Assembly (NCBI RefSeq): GCF_009765985.1 | Contig: NZ_LMUM01000034.1 | Coordinates: forward strand, 283,508-347,507 | Source: Acidobacterium sp. S8 | Lineage (GTDB): Bacteria > Acidobacteriota > Terriglobia > Terriglobales > Acidobacteriaceae | Direction of reading: 5' to 3' | Length of the DNA stretch: 64,000 nt | In this document: piece after piece, positions 8,468-17,795 of the stretch | How positions within the stretch are numbered: position 1 is the stretch's first letter | How the letters are laid out: every line of letters starts with the position of its first letter | Made by a program: the position numbers and the translations under genes | The notes under the pieces: generated by a model | What the model was told of the DNA's origin: nothing | Seen by the model: only the letters and a program-made list of their open reading frames with translations | Databases searched by the model: none

Positions 8468-10687
8468 GTGGACGACAGCAGAAGAGCATTTATCAAGCAG
8501 GCAGTCGGTCTTTCCGTTGTTTGTGCTGCAAGGTTCGATTCGGAAGATCCGGCTTATGCAAGCACATCAAACGGAGTTGTTGGCGATGATAAAGCCGAGT
8601 GGTATCAGCGTCCCCTGCGATGGGCCCAGCTAGCGTTCGTAGAAGACGATCCGGGGAACTACGATCTTTCGTTCTGGCTCGATTATTTCCAAAAAATTCA
8701 CGTGGATGCAGCCTGTCTAAGTGCCGGAGGCGTTGTCGCTTTCTATCCGACGGAAATTCCCCTTCACTATCGAAGTAAATGGCTAGGCACGATGGACACC
8801 TTTGGCGACATTGTTGCCGGATGCCGCAAGCTCGGAATGAACGTGATCGCAAGAACGGACGCGCATGCTTGTCATCAGGATGTCTATGATGCGCATCCCG
8901 ATTGGATTGCCGTCGATGAAGAGGGCCACAAGCGGCGGCACCCATCTGATCCGCAGTACTGGATCACATGCGCTTTAGGCCCCTACAACTTCGACTTCAT
9001 GACGTCGGTGCACCAGGAAATCATGCGGAAGTACATGGTCGATGGCATTTTCACGAACCGTTGGTCGGGATCCGGCATGTGCTATTGCGAGCATTGCGTG
9101 AAATCCTTTCGTGAGTTTTCCGGGCTTGATCTTCCCCGCACCGACGATCCCCAAAATCCAGCGCGGCGCCAATACATTCTGTGGAATCAGGCGAGACTAT
9201 TTGAGCTATGGAGGCTATGGAACCAGAAGCTCAAAGAAATCAATCCACATGCCAGCTACATCGCAAATGCCGGCGGTGGCGCACTTAGTCCACTCGATAT
9301 GAAAACAATTGGAGAACTGGCCCCCACCCTCTTCGCCGATCGCCAGGGAAGAAGCGGCCTGATGGCGCCATGGGCCAACGGAAAAAATGGCAAAGAATAC
9401 CGCGCAACGATGGGGCAAAAGGCCATAGGAGGAATTTTTAGTGTTGGTATCGAGGATAAATACCGCTGGAAAGATTCCGTTCAGTCAAGCGATGAGATCC
9501 GCCTCTGGGTGGCGGACGGAATCGCACAGGGCCTTCGTCCCTGGTTTACTAAATTCAATGCCAAGCCAATCGATCGCAGGTGGTTGCCCGTAGTAGAGGA
9601 AATCTACAAGTGGCACTACGCGAACGAATCATACCTTCGGAACGAGAGATCTTTTGCGCGAGTCGGGCTCGTCTACTCTCAGCAAACAGCGACTTTTTAC
9701 GGTGGCAAAAGGGCGCAAGCTTTAGTGGAAGATCCTGCTCTCGGCTTCTATCAAGCGCTGATTGAGGCGCGTATACCCTTCGAAATGGTGCATGATCGAC
9801 TACTTGACCCTGAGCACATAAACCAGTTCTGCACCTTGATCTTCCCTAATATCGCGGCGCTCTCAACTGCGCAATGTCAGCAGATTCGTGAATTCGTAGA
9901 ACGCGGCGGAAGCGTGATCGCCACGTATGAAACGTCTCTTTATGACGAATGGGGTGTTCGTCGTCGGGACTTTGGGTTGTCGTCAATATTTGGAGCTTCC
10001 TTTGCCGGCGACGCGCAAGGACCCATGCTCAACTCGTATCTCGCTCTGGAAAAGGATCCAATGTCAGAAACGTTTCATCCTCTACTGTCAGGTTTCGAGG
10101 ATGCGACGAGGCTCATCAACGCCACCAATCAGGTAAATGTAAAGCCCATAGGCCATAGCTTTTTCTCTCCACTACAAATTGTGCCGACCTATCCTGATCT
10201 TCCTATGGAAGACGTCTTTCCACGACCGATGAAGGAGCGCAGTCCCGGAGTATTTCTCAGAGAATCCGAACGAAGCCGCGTAGTCTACTTTCCGGGAGAT
10301 ATCGATCGCACTTTCTGGGAGGTGCTCGACGTCGACCATGCGAAACTCCTGCGCAATGCTGTACTTTGGGCAACGAACGAGACTGCGCCCATAAGTGTGG
10401 AAGGACAAGGAATCGTCGACATCTCTGTGTGGGGACAGAAAAATTCTATGACGGTCCACATTGTGAACCTTACAAATCCCATGATGATGAAGGGGCCAGT
10501 TCGTGAGGTAATTCCAATTGCAAACCAGCGCGTGCGAATACAAATCCCTGAAGAGCGACACGTAACACGAGCAAAGCTGTTGGTGTCCGGAAAAGACATC
10601 TCTTATCGACGGGAGCAAGGACTTATCCTTCTCGATATTTCCTCAATTGGTGTACACGAAGTGATTGCCTTAGACTTCGCCATCTAA
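8468..10687 (+). CDS. Tat-exported glycoside-hydrolase-like protein (GHL6-type barrel plus GH42-like trimerisation domain)
   Basis: About 739 residues. It begins at a GTG 6 nt after AAGGAG, giving MDDSRRAFIKQA, a twin-arginine signal. Residues about 45-400 look like a TIM barrel (RTDAHACHQDVYDAHPDWIAVDEEG, then DGIFTNRWSGSG and a CYCEHC pair typical of the hypothetical glycosyl hydrolase 6 group). The following section (VGLVYSQQTATFYGG, then LIFPNIAALS, QIREFVERGGSVIATYETSLYDEWG) matches the beta-galactosidase trimerisation, class I glutamine amidotransferase-like fold. Substrate is unknown; the neighbouring GH29 fucosidase suggests a fucosylated or plant polysaccharide target. Assignment is by motif recognition only. 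Confidence 0.7.
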   Translation: MDDSRRAFIKQAVGLSVVCAARFDSEDPAYASTSNGVVGDDKAEWYQRPLRWAQLAFVEDDPGNYDLSFWLDYFQKIHVDAACLSAGGVVAFYPTEIPLHYRSKWLGTMDTFGDIVAGCRKLGMNVIARTDAHACHQDVYDAHPDWIAVDEEGHKRRHPSDPQYWITCALGPYNFDFMTSVHQEIMRKYMVDGIFTNRWSGSGMCYCEHCVKSFREFSGLDLPRTDDPQNPARRQYILWNQARLFELWRLWNQKLKEINPHASYIANAGGGALSPLDMKTIGELAPTLFADRQGRSGLMAPWANGKNGKEYRATMGQKAIGGIFSVGIEDKYRWKDSVQSSDEIRLWVADGIAQGLRPWFTKFNAKPIDRRWLPVVEEIYKWHYANESYLRNERSFARVGLVYSQQTATFYGGKRAQALVEDPALGFYQALIEARIPFEMVHDRLLDPEHINQFCTLIFPNIAALSTAQCQQIREFVERGGSVIATYETSLYDEWGVRRRDFGLSSIFGASFAGDAQGPMLNSYLALEKDPMSETFHPLLSGFEDATRLINATNQVNVKPIGHSFFSPLQIVPTYPDLPMEDVFPRPMKERSPGVFLRESERSRVVYFPGDIDRTFWEVLDVDHAKLLRNAVLWATNETAPISVEGQGIVDISVWGQKNSMTVHIVNLTNPMMMKGPVREVIPIANQRVRIQIPEERHVTRAKLLVSGKDISYRREQGLILLDISSIGVHEVIALDFAI

Positions 10688-10797
10688 CCGATTGCCCAGT
10701 CGCTTGTGACTGATCGGACAAATGATTTTGTTTAAATGGCTGGAAGAACCCAAGCCTCTACAAATGGCATGAAATCTGTTCGAATCATCGTTGCTTT

Positions 10798-11616
10798 TCA
10801 AGCAATATCTGCCCATGATTCCAAAAAACTAATCAACTCTTGCGGAGATTGGAGCCACGCTTCGGCATTCGTTGGGCGGTACTCAGGCCGCACGAGCACC
10901 GAAAGACCGCGTCCGTTCAAGACATGGAACGCATCTTCGTCAGTGAAATCGTCTCCCAAAAAAGCAATTGGTGTCGCTGCATCTGTCGTTTTTAGAACTG
11001 CCCGGATCACGTCGCCTTTGTCGGGACAGGCAGTCCGAAGCTCAATACCACCGTCGAACGCAAGAAGCTTGACCCCTTGTATTCCATTGAATTTATCCCA
11101 TCCGCCTTGAATGCGACTCTGAACGTCCTCAACCTCTGACGCGGATAATCCGCGCCAGTGAACGGCGATGCCCCCTGGTTTGATTTCAGTGATGGGTAAC
11201 AACTCTTTCTGGGACAACCAATCTTCTGCCTCTCGAAGGATTGCAAGAATATTTGGATCGATATCTGTGCATCGATATACTCCATCCGCTGAGAGATGCT
11301 CCAAGCCGTGCGCACCCCATATTTCAAAATCAGTTAACTCGCGGAGTAAATTCTGTATCTCACTCACCGGCCGTCCGGATACGACAGTGATCTTCGTTCT
11401 ACCTGATCGAATTATCCGATCCAGGATCGGCATGATGCCCGGATAGGGATAAGCCTTATGGCGGTCCGCCTGAAATGGCGCCAGGGTGCCATCGTAATCC
11501 AACAATAGCCGCGCGGTCATCGAGCGGTCGAACCGCTGAAAGAAATCGGCAACTGCCGCCTTTCGATCAATATTGTCCACACTAGGTCTCGCTTGCGGTT
11601 GTCTTCGGTACTGCAT
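10798..11616 (-). CDS. otsB: Trehalose-6-phosphate phosphatase
   Basis: 272 residues. It dephosphorylates trehalose 6-phosphate to trehalose. HAD-superfamily motifs are clear: LLLDYDGTLAP (Asp40 nucleophile, Asp42 acid/base), TVVSGRPVSEI, and FLGDDFTDEDAFHVL for magnesium binding near the C-terminus. The start given overlaps the 3' end of the upstream otsA by 35 nt. A GTG near 11580 would give almost no overlap and a shorter N-terminus, but neither has a convincing Shine-Dalgarno. Translational coupling with otsA is likely. Order otsA-otsB on one strand makes a complete trehalose synthesis pair. Confidence 0.92.
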   Translation of the reverse strand: MQYRRQPQARPSVDNIDRKAAVADFFQRFDRSMTARLLLDYDGTLAPFQADRHKAYPYPGIMPILDRIIRSGRTKITVVSGRPVSEIQNLLRELTDFEIWGAHGLEHLSADGVYRCTDIDPNILAILREAEDWLSQKELLPITEIKPGGIAVHWRGLSASEVEDVQSRIQGGWDKFNGIQGVKLLAFDGGIELRTACPDKGDVIRAVLKTTDAATPIAFLGDDFTDEDAFHVLNGRGLSVLVRPEYRPTNAEAWLQSPQELISFLESWADIA

Positions 11617-13861
11617 CCCTGCTGAGTCGCAGGTCGCACAAATCTCCGATTAAGCTAGCCGCCCACCAGTAAATGTTGTGTTCCTTCACGGATTTCCGCA
11701 TTCGCTCCATGCGATCGGCCACCTCGTTCACATCCATCTCCAGCGCCTGAGAGATCGCCTCGCCTGTTGCCTCCGTATCGTATGGATTCACGATGAGGGC
11801 GTCGCGCAGGTCACGCGCCGCCCCAGTGAACAGGCTAAGTATCAATACTCCACGTTCGTCCTGGCGCGCAGCAACATATTCTTTTGCTACCAGGTTCATC
11901 CCATCGTGCAGAGAAGTGACCATGCATAGATGCGCTACGCGATAATAGCGTTCCACCTCTTCGTGGCTGTGCTGGCGGCTGAGAAGAACGATGGGTCTCC
12001 ACTTGCCCCGTCTGAACCGTTCATTGATGCGATTCGCCTCACTTTCCACTTCCCTATGGAAATCGGCATACCTCGGAATACGGCTGCGGGTTGGTGCGCC
12101 GATTTGGATAAAGGTAAATTTCCCCTGATAACGGGGATGCCTTTCCAGAAAAGACTCCACCGCCAGAAAGCGTTCGAGAATGCCCTTGGTATAGTCCATG
12201 CGATCGACGCCAACGCCCAAAAAGGTCGTTTCAATTCCGAGCTCCGCGATGAGGGCGCTCCGCTCCTCAGCCGCCGTATCTTTTTCGGGAGCAATGTTCT
12301 CGGCTTCCAAAAAATCCACGCTGATTGGAAATGGGAGGACGGAAGACCAATGGTTCTTGCGTCTGACGGAAAAATGCTCCCAATCTACCCGGGCTTCGAG
12401 TACCCGATCTACGGTGCTAAGAAAATTGTTGCAATGCGCTTGTACGTGAAAGCCGATCAGGTCTGCTCCCAGCAATCCGTCCAATAATTCCTGTTGCCAT
12501 GGGCAGATACTGAACGCCTCCGGATTCGGCCACGGAATATGCCAGAAGATTGCAACGCGGACATGAGGAAGGCGCTCCTTGATCATCCGCGGTAGCAAGG
12601 CAAAGTGATAATCCTGGATCAGAACAACAGGATCTTTTTCATCTGCTATTTCTTCCGCAAGCGCGTCAGCAAATCGCGCATTGACTTCGTTGTAGTATTT
12701 CCAATCGGATGCACGAAACGCAGGGCGCGTATGCGCCATATGGCAGAGCGGCCATAGACCTTCGTTTGCAAAGCCGTAATAATAGCCTTCCTCTTCTTCT
12801 TCACTGAGCCAGACGCGACGCAACGTGTATTTCGGATTGTCCGGAGGAACCTGGAGGCAGTCTTTGCTGTCGACCATCTCCCTGTCTGCATTCCCGCTTC
12901 CTTGTGCGACCCAGGTTCCATTGCAAGCGCAGAGAATCGGCTCTATCGCCGTAACCAGCCCACTGGCAGGAACGGTCACAGTGATTTCGTTACCCTGTCG
13001 ATTGTGAATATATGGTTCACGATTTGAGACTACGAAAAGATTGCTGCCACGAAGCTTGGTGCGGACGTGATCGGCCAGTCGTTGTGCTGTCCAGAGCGAC
13101 TCGTTTGTATTCCGGAGTCGAGCTTCAATCTCTGCCGCGGCCCGTGCCTGGCGCATGCTTTCTGCGAGAGGGGCCACCTCTCGCGCCAGCGGTTGGAGGA
13201 AGTCCAGATCCTTTGCGGGCGGCGGAGCAACGTTCCGGTCTGTGTGAAGCGTTTTCATCCACTGTGCTGCGCGTGCAATTGGTCCCACCAGGCTCCAGCG
13301 CACGATCAACAATGTGATGGCGACAATAACCAGCACTTGACCGGCTATGTGCACAAACGCCTGGCTCCAGACATGGAATATCTGGGAACGAATATAGCCA
13401 GTGTCATAGACAACGATCATCCCACCGGCGACGTGGTTGTTTATGGCATGCAGCGGCGCGGCGAGCACATATAAACGCCTAAAACGCGACCGCATATACG
13501 TCGTCGCGGGGCGATTGTTCGAGACTGCATCTTTCAGTACCTGCGGTATCGCGGGGGTGAACGTACTGAGATCGCGAGTGGCGGCGAGAGGAAAGAATTC
13601 GCTGTCGTAGATTCCGATACCAAGCAGATGATCTCGATTGTTGAAACGCTCGACCATGGCTTTGAGCCCGGCCGTATCTCCATTTTGCAAATAGGATTCT
13701 GCATTGGCAGCCAGACTCTCGCCAAATGTCTCTGATTTCCGCTCGAGGTCGAGGCGGAGTGCATCCTTCTCGGTTCGCACCTGATACCAGGATGACACCA
13801 GGGAAACCGTAGTGACCCCGATGATCATCGCAATAATCAAACGTAAACTCAGAATTCGCAT
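11582..13861 (-). CDS. otsA: Trehalose-6-phosphate synthase fused to a membrane-anchored sensor-like N-terminus
   Basis: 759 residues, far longer than plain OtsA (about 470). Residues 8-24 form one transmembrane segment, about 25-165 an extracytoplasmic loop, and about 171-187 a second segment followed by a HAMP-like stretch (VGPIARAAQWMKTL...) and an Ala/Glu-rich helix. The GT20 catalytic domain starts near residue 273 (SNLFVVSNREPY) and has QDYHFALLP with the catalytic aspartate, FWHIPWPNPE, GVDRMDYTKGI with the phosphate-contacting Arg/Lys, and DGMNLVAKEY. The domain order resembles a chemoreceptor or histidine kinase with the output domain replaced by a glycosyltransferase. It sits directly before otsB. 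Confidence 0.9.
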   Translation of the reverse strand: MRILSLRLIIAMIIGVTTVSLVSSWYQVRTEKDALRLDLERKSETFGESLAANAESYLQNGDTAGLKAMVERFNNRDHLLGIGIYDSEFFPLAATRDLSTFTPAIPQVLKDAVSNNRPATTYMRSRFRRLYVLAAPLHAINNHVAGGMIVVYDTGYIRSQIFHVWSQAFVHIAGQVLVIVAITLLIVRWSLVGPIARAAQWMKTLHTDRNVAPPPAKDLDFLQPLAREVAPLAESMRQARAAAEIEARLRNTNESLWTAQRLADHVRTKLRGSNLFVVSNREPYIHNRQGNEITVTVPASGLVTAIEPILCACNGTWVAQGSGNADREMVDSKDCLQVPPDNPKYTLRRVWLSEEEEEGYYYGFANEGLWPLCHMAHTRPAFRASDWKYYNEVNARFADALAEEIADEKDPVVLIQDYHFALLPRMIKERLPHVRVAIFWHIPWPNPEAFSICPWQQELLDGLLGADLIGFHVQAHCNNFLSTVDRVLEARVDWEHFSVRRKNHWSSVLPFPISVDFLEAENIAPEKDTAAEERSALIAELGIETTFLGVGVDRMDYTKGILERFLAVESFLERHPRYQGKFTFIQIGAPTRSRIPRYADFHREVESEANRINERFRRGKWRPIVLLSRQHSHEEVERYYRVAHLCMVTSLHDGMNLVAKEYVAARQDERGVLILSLFTGAARDLRDALIVNPYDTEATGEAISQALEMDVNEVADRMERMRKSVKEHNIYWWAASLIGDLCDLRLSRDAVPKTTASET

Positions 13862-14602
13862 TCACCCTCGTCTGATTCACATCTCATGCAGCTGAATGTA
13901 GGGAACGATTCATTAGCCATTGGGCGGAGACGCTGCATTATTCGCTCACACTATTCAGGAGTAGCCGCTTCATACTTTGCAGGGGAGGATAGGATTTGCC
14001 TCCATAGAGCAGAATCGGTTCAGAAATCACTATCCGCATTTCCATGACCTACGGCCAAGCAAGCTCGAAGTCATGGTTCCAATCGGTAGCGGTTAGAAGC
14101 CGGCCCACAGTAAAGAGCCGCCCGAAGCCTGAGCGAAGCCTGAGAAATACATGGCATTGTCTCCCTTCATCCACCTGCACCACGAAGGAAAATGCACACA
14201 CGCATCAAACGGTGCCAATGTACGTAGATCGCTCATAAAGTAAGTTTAACAACCAGGGAGACCGGAGCCAAAAAAAGTACTCAACTATCAAGTTCTTCGG
14301 GCAGGGCGATGCATCGAAATAGCCCCGCAGGAAGTGCGGCGGGAGGCCAGTCTCCGATTTGAATGCAAGGGGCTGTCGATGAGGGCATCGGCGATTTTGC
14401 ATCAAGTGAGCTATCGGTATTGCCGCTTTCGAGGGCGCTGCACGAGGGAGAAAGAGCAGAACAGTGATTGACGTGCGCAGCCGCTCGGAATAGAGTCGAG
14501 TCCTCCGTACTTCAGATTCAAATTGGCACATGAAATGCCCGTGCGAATTCGCAACCATGCGGAAATTGGCTTGGTGCAATTGTGTTCGGGAGGAGAGTTA
14601 TC
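13862..14602 (+). other. Intergenic stretch of about 740 bp without a convincing gene
   Basis: Lies between the divergent otsA and the radical SAM gene. Short open frames here lack ribosome-binding sites and resemble no family I know. It must hold the promoters of both flanking genes. The last part has a clear GGAGGAGA Shine-Dalgarno for the radical SAM gene at about 14589-14596. A short imperfect direct repeat built on GAAGCCTGAGC is visible near 14124-14144. No tRNA or recognisable riboswitch was seen. Confidence 0.5.
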
Positions 14603-16339
14603 ATGCACGCGCCTCCGACCGCCGATCCATTTCAGCAATTCCAAGTGACGTCCAATAAAGATGTTTCGGAGTCGCTTCCGCCTTTGGGAGCCGGGCTGAA
14701 AATACTGATGGTCTGGCCACGCTTTCCGCCTTCGTTCTGGGGCTTTGAAGGTGTTCTCGAGATGATCCCGGAGAGATCCGTGATGCCGCCGTTAGGCCTG
14801 ATCACTGTAGCGGCGCTGTGCCCATCCAGTTGGCAGATCCGTCTTCTCGATAGGGCGTTTCAAGAGTTGCGCGACGAGGACCTGCTCTGGGCCGACCTGG
14901 TGATGGTGAGCGCGATGCTCGCACAACGTGCCGATGCTCTAGACATCCTCGCCCGCGCTCGTACTTTGGAGCGCCGTACTTTTATCGGGGGCCCGTGGGC
15001 CAGCAGCGAACCAGATTTTCTGCTCGGGCACGCAGACCATGTTCTGGTCGGTGAGGCGGAAGAGGTCTTCGCGGACATCGCCAGTGCGTTGGAAAAGGGT
15101 GAGGCGCGCCGGATCTACCATGTCGCTGACAAACCGGACATGTCCCACAGTCCTGTGCCGCGCTTCGACCTGCTTCAATTAGATAAATACACATCGATGC
15201 CCGTGCAGTTCTCGCGCGGCTGTCCCTTCCAATGTGAATTTTGCGACATCATCACGATCTATGGGAGGCGTCCGCGAGCCAAGACCCCATCGCAGGTGAT
15301 TGCAGAGCTGGATGAGCTTCGGCGGCTGAATTGGCGCAACGAAGTGTTCATCGTGGATGACAATTTCATCGGAAATCAGAAGCAGGCGCTGCTTCTGACA
15401 CACGAACTCAGCGCATGGCAGGAACGCAATGGGCATCCTGTCTCGTTCTACACGGAAGCCTCTATCGACCTTGCGGATCGGCCCGAGCTGCTTGCAGCCA
15501 TGGTCGCAGCCAACTTCATGTATGTCTTCATCGGTATCGAGACGCCATCTGCGGAGGCACTGAAAGGATCGCGAAAATTTCAAAATCTCCGCGGCAATAT
15601 TGCCGACCAGGTCCGTGTGATTCGTGAAAGCGGGTTATGGGTGCTGGCCGGATTTATCGTTGGCTTCGATTCGGATGACGAAAGCATATTCGAAAGGCAG
15701 CTTGAATTTATCAATCAAACCGGGATCGCCTGGGCGATGGCAGGCGTTTTGCAGGCTCCCCCTACGACCGCTTTGTTCGATCGGATGAAGCGCGAGGGAC
15801 GCCTCATCGAAGACAGCCAGGCGACTACAAACTTCAGCCCTCCCAACTTCCACACTGTGCTGCCGTTGCTGGTATTGCTGCGCGGATTGGCTGGTTTGCT
15901 GACGGCACTATATACACCGGAGGCGTATTTCGGGCGAGCTTTCCGCTCGATCGAATCGTGGCATCCTCGCGCGACGCAGCAGCCTCCAAAGCTGCCTCTC
16001 ACTTACAACTTGAGAGTTTTATTCGCGTCGATGTGGCGGCAGGGGGTCCGCTCCCACTATCGGTCTGCGTTTTGGCGCTTTCTGTGGCTGATCATTCGCA
16101 AATGGGCGAGCCAGCCGGCGAAGCTGTGGCTCGGATACATGGTGCTGCTCTCTGCGCACCACTTTCTTAACTATGCCCTGGTTGCCGCCGAAGAGCTTGA
16201 AGAGCACTGCCGCGCACTGGAGAAGGAGGGAATTCGCGAATCGCGAAAATTTGCGTTTCCTTCAAGTGGCTCGTCCGTCGCAAATGTCCAGCACGTGCCA
16301 GTATCAGAATTGCTTCAGAAGAAAAACGCTGTCGGATGA
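14603..16339 (+). CDS. B12-binding-domain radical SAM protein, function unknown
   Basis: About 578 residues. An N-terminal cobalamin-binding-like Rossmann region (about residues 30-165, including SVMPPLGLITVAALCP and FIGGPWASSEPD) precedes a radical SAM core with Cys207-x3-Cys211-x2-Cys214 in RGCPFQCEFCDI. VDDNFIGNQKQA and the later FIGIETPS are usual for this class, and the C-terminal ~150 residues resemble the DUF4070-type extension. Similar architectures include BchE-like cyclases and the hopanoid methylase HpnP; I cannot assign a substrate. The ATG at 14603 follows GGAGGAGA by about 7 nt and beats the upstream GTG at 14582. It stands alone, converging with the rhamnose genes. Confidence 0.82.
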   Translation: MHAPPTADPFQQFQVTSNKDVSESLPPLGAGLKILMVWPRFPPSFWGFEGVLEMIPERSVMPPLGLITVAALCPSSWQIRLLDRAFQELRDEDLLWADLVMVSAMLAQRADALDILARARTLERRTFIGGPWASSEPDFLLGHADHVLVGEAEEVFADIASALEKGEARRIYHVADKPDMSHSPVPRFDLLQLDKYTSMPVQFSRGCPFQCEFCDIITIYGRRPRAKTPSQVIAELDELRRLNWRNEVFIVDDNFIGNQKQALLLTHELSAWQERNGHPVSFYTEASIDLADRPELLAAMVAANFMYVFIGIETPSAEALKGSRKFQNLRGNIADQVRVIRESGLWVLAGFIVGFDSDDESIFERQLEFINQTGIAWAMAGVLQAPPTTALFDRMKREGRLIEDSQATTNFSPPNFHTVLPLLVLLRGLAGLLTALYTPEAYFGRAFRSIESWHPRATQQPPKLPLTYNLRVLFASMWRQGVRSHYRSAFWRFLWLIIRKWASQPAKLWLGYMVLLSAHHFLNYALVAAEELEEHCRALEKEGIRESRKFAFPSSGSSVANVQHVPVSELLQKKNAVG

Positions 16340-16367
16340 TATCGGGTCAAAGCAGCTTCTTCGAGCC

Positions 16368-17249
16368 TTAATCCTGAAGCTTTTCCAGTGTTTCCACTAA
16401 CGCACCCTGCCACTCTGGCAGAGTAATCTTCAGCTCAGATTGCAGCTTCTTATTCGACAGAACCGAATTTGCCGGACGTGTTGCCGGAGTCGGATAATCG
16501 CTTGACGGAATGCCTGAGACTTCAGGTGCTTTCGCCCCGGATCTCTTCTGATGCTGCGCGAAGATTTCTCGCGCAAACCGGCACCACGTTGTTTCTCCGC
16601 CGCAGGTTAAATGATAGATGCCATACTCCGGTTGTCCATCCATCGCCGCAGTTACAGCTGCGCGCGTCGCGTCGGCAATGGCGATTGACGATGTCGGTGC
16701 TCCAAACTGATCATCGACAATTTTCAATTGATCGCGTTCACGGCCAAGCCGCAGCATAGTACGAAGGAAGTTATGTCCATGCGGGCCATAAACCCAGCTC
16801 GTGCGGAAAATAAAGTATTTTCCACCGACTGCTTCGATGAACTTCTCTCCCGCCAATTTGGTCTTTCCATAGATATTCAGCGGATTCGTTGCATCCGTCT
16901 CAACCCAGGGGGATGCCTTGGATCCGTCAAAGACATAATCGGTGGAGTAATGCATGAGTACCGCATCGAGCTCCGCAGCCTCTTCGGCAAGTACCCGAGG
17001 GGCATCGCCATTGATCGTCATCGCCAGCTCGGGCTCGGACTCAGCGCGGTCGACTGCGGTATATGCAGCGGCGTTCAGGATGACATTCGGCCGAAGCTGG
17101 CGGATGAGCGCACGCAGCTCTTCCGGTTTAGAAAGGTCGGCTCTTTGCCGGTCGCATGCTGTGACCTTGCCTACATTCCCGAAGCTGCGCTGCAGTTCAG
17201 TACCGACCTGCCCGTTCGCGCCGAGGATCAAGATGATTGGCTGGCTCAT
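16368..17249 (-). CDS. rfbD: dTDP-4-dehydrorhamnose reductase
   Basis: 293 residues. It reduces dTDP-4-keto-L-rhamnose to dTDP-L-rhamnose, the last step of the RmlABCD pathway. It is an SDR-fold protein with the N-terminal nucleotide motif LGANGQVGTEL, the STDYVFDG strand, and the catalytic YGKTK (Tyr-x3-Lys). It is the final gene of rfbB-rfbA-rfbC-rfbD and overlaps rfbC by 4 nt, suggesting translational coupling. Confidence 0.95.
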   Translation of the reverse strand: MSQPIILILGANGQVGTELQRSFGNVGKVTACDRQRADLSKPEELRALIRQLRPNVILNAAAYTAVDRAESEPELAMTINGDAPRVLAEEAAELDAVLMHYSTDYVFDGSKASPWVETDATNPLNIYGKTKLAGEKFIEAVGGKYFIFRTSWVYGPHGHNFLRTMLRLGRERDQLKIVDDQFGAPTSSIAIADATRAAVTAAMDGQPEYGIYHLTCGGETTWCRFAREIFAQHQKRSGAKAPEVSGIPSSDYPTPATRPANSVLSNKKLQSELKITLPEWQGALVETLEKLQD

Positions 17250-17791
17250 GCGAACATCTCAGCCTTATCCAGCGTTGGCCCTTGCTGATCTTTTGCCGAT
17301 ACGATCGCCTCTTGTGGCGAAACAGGCCAGGGAATCGCAACAGCAGGATCATTCCACAGCAGTGTTCTTTCATCTGCCGGAGAGTAGTATTCGGTGACCT
17401 TATAGGCAAACCCTGCAACTTCGGACAAGGCGACGAAGCCATGGCCAAAACCTTCAGGAACCCAGAAAAGACGGCCATTTTCGCCGGAGAGCTCGACGCC
17501 TACATGCTTGCCGAAGGTGGGCGAGCTGCGACGCAAGTCTACAGCGACATCCCATACGGCGCCATGCGTAACGCGTACCAGCTTGCCCTGAGTATTTTGA
17601 ATCTGATAGTGAATACCGCGCACGACATTCTTTTTTGATACAGAAAAGTTGTCCTGCACCCAGTGTGTCGGCAAACCTGCCTGCTGCAGCGCACGCTCGT
17701 TGTAGGTTTCACAGAAAACGCCGCGATCGTCCTTGAAAAGGCGCGGCTCAAGTATCAGAACTCCGGGCAGTGCAGTCTCAATAATGTTCAT
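17246..17791 (-). CDS. rfbC: dTDP-4-dehydrorhamnose 3,5-epimerase
   Basis: 181 residues, a standard RmlC cupin. It epimerises dTDP-4-keto-6-deoxyglucose at C3 and C5. GVFCETYNERA, DNFSVSKKNVVRGIHYQ (with the catalytic histidine) and VPEGFGHGFVALSE are family hallmarks. The gene begins 4 nt after rfbA ends and overlaps the start of rfbD by 4 nt, so the set is a tightly packed operon. Confidence 0.95.
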   Translation of the reverse strand: MNIIETALPGVLILEPRLFKDDRGVFCETYNERALQQAGLPTHWVQDNFSVSKKNVVRGIHYQIQNTQGKLVRVTHGAVWDVAVDLRRSSPTFGKHVGVELSGENGRLFWVPEGFGHGFVALSEVAGFAYKVTEYYSPADERTLLWNDPAVAIPWPVSPQEAIVSAKDQQGPTLDKAEMFA

Positions 17792-17795
17792 TCTC

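Noticed and set aside
14205..14579. 124-residue minus-strand frame between otsA and the radical SAM gene
   Set aside because: No ribosome-binding site, no family resemblance, mixed composition.
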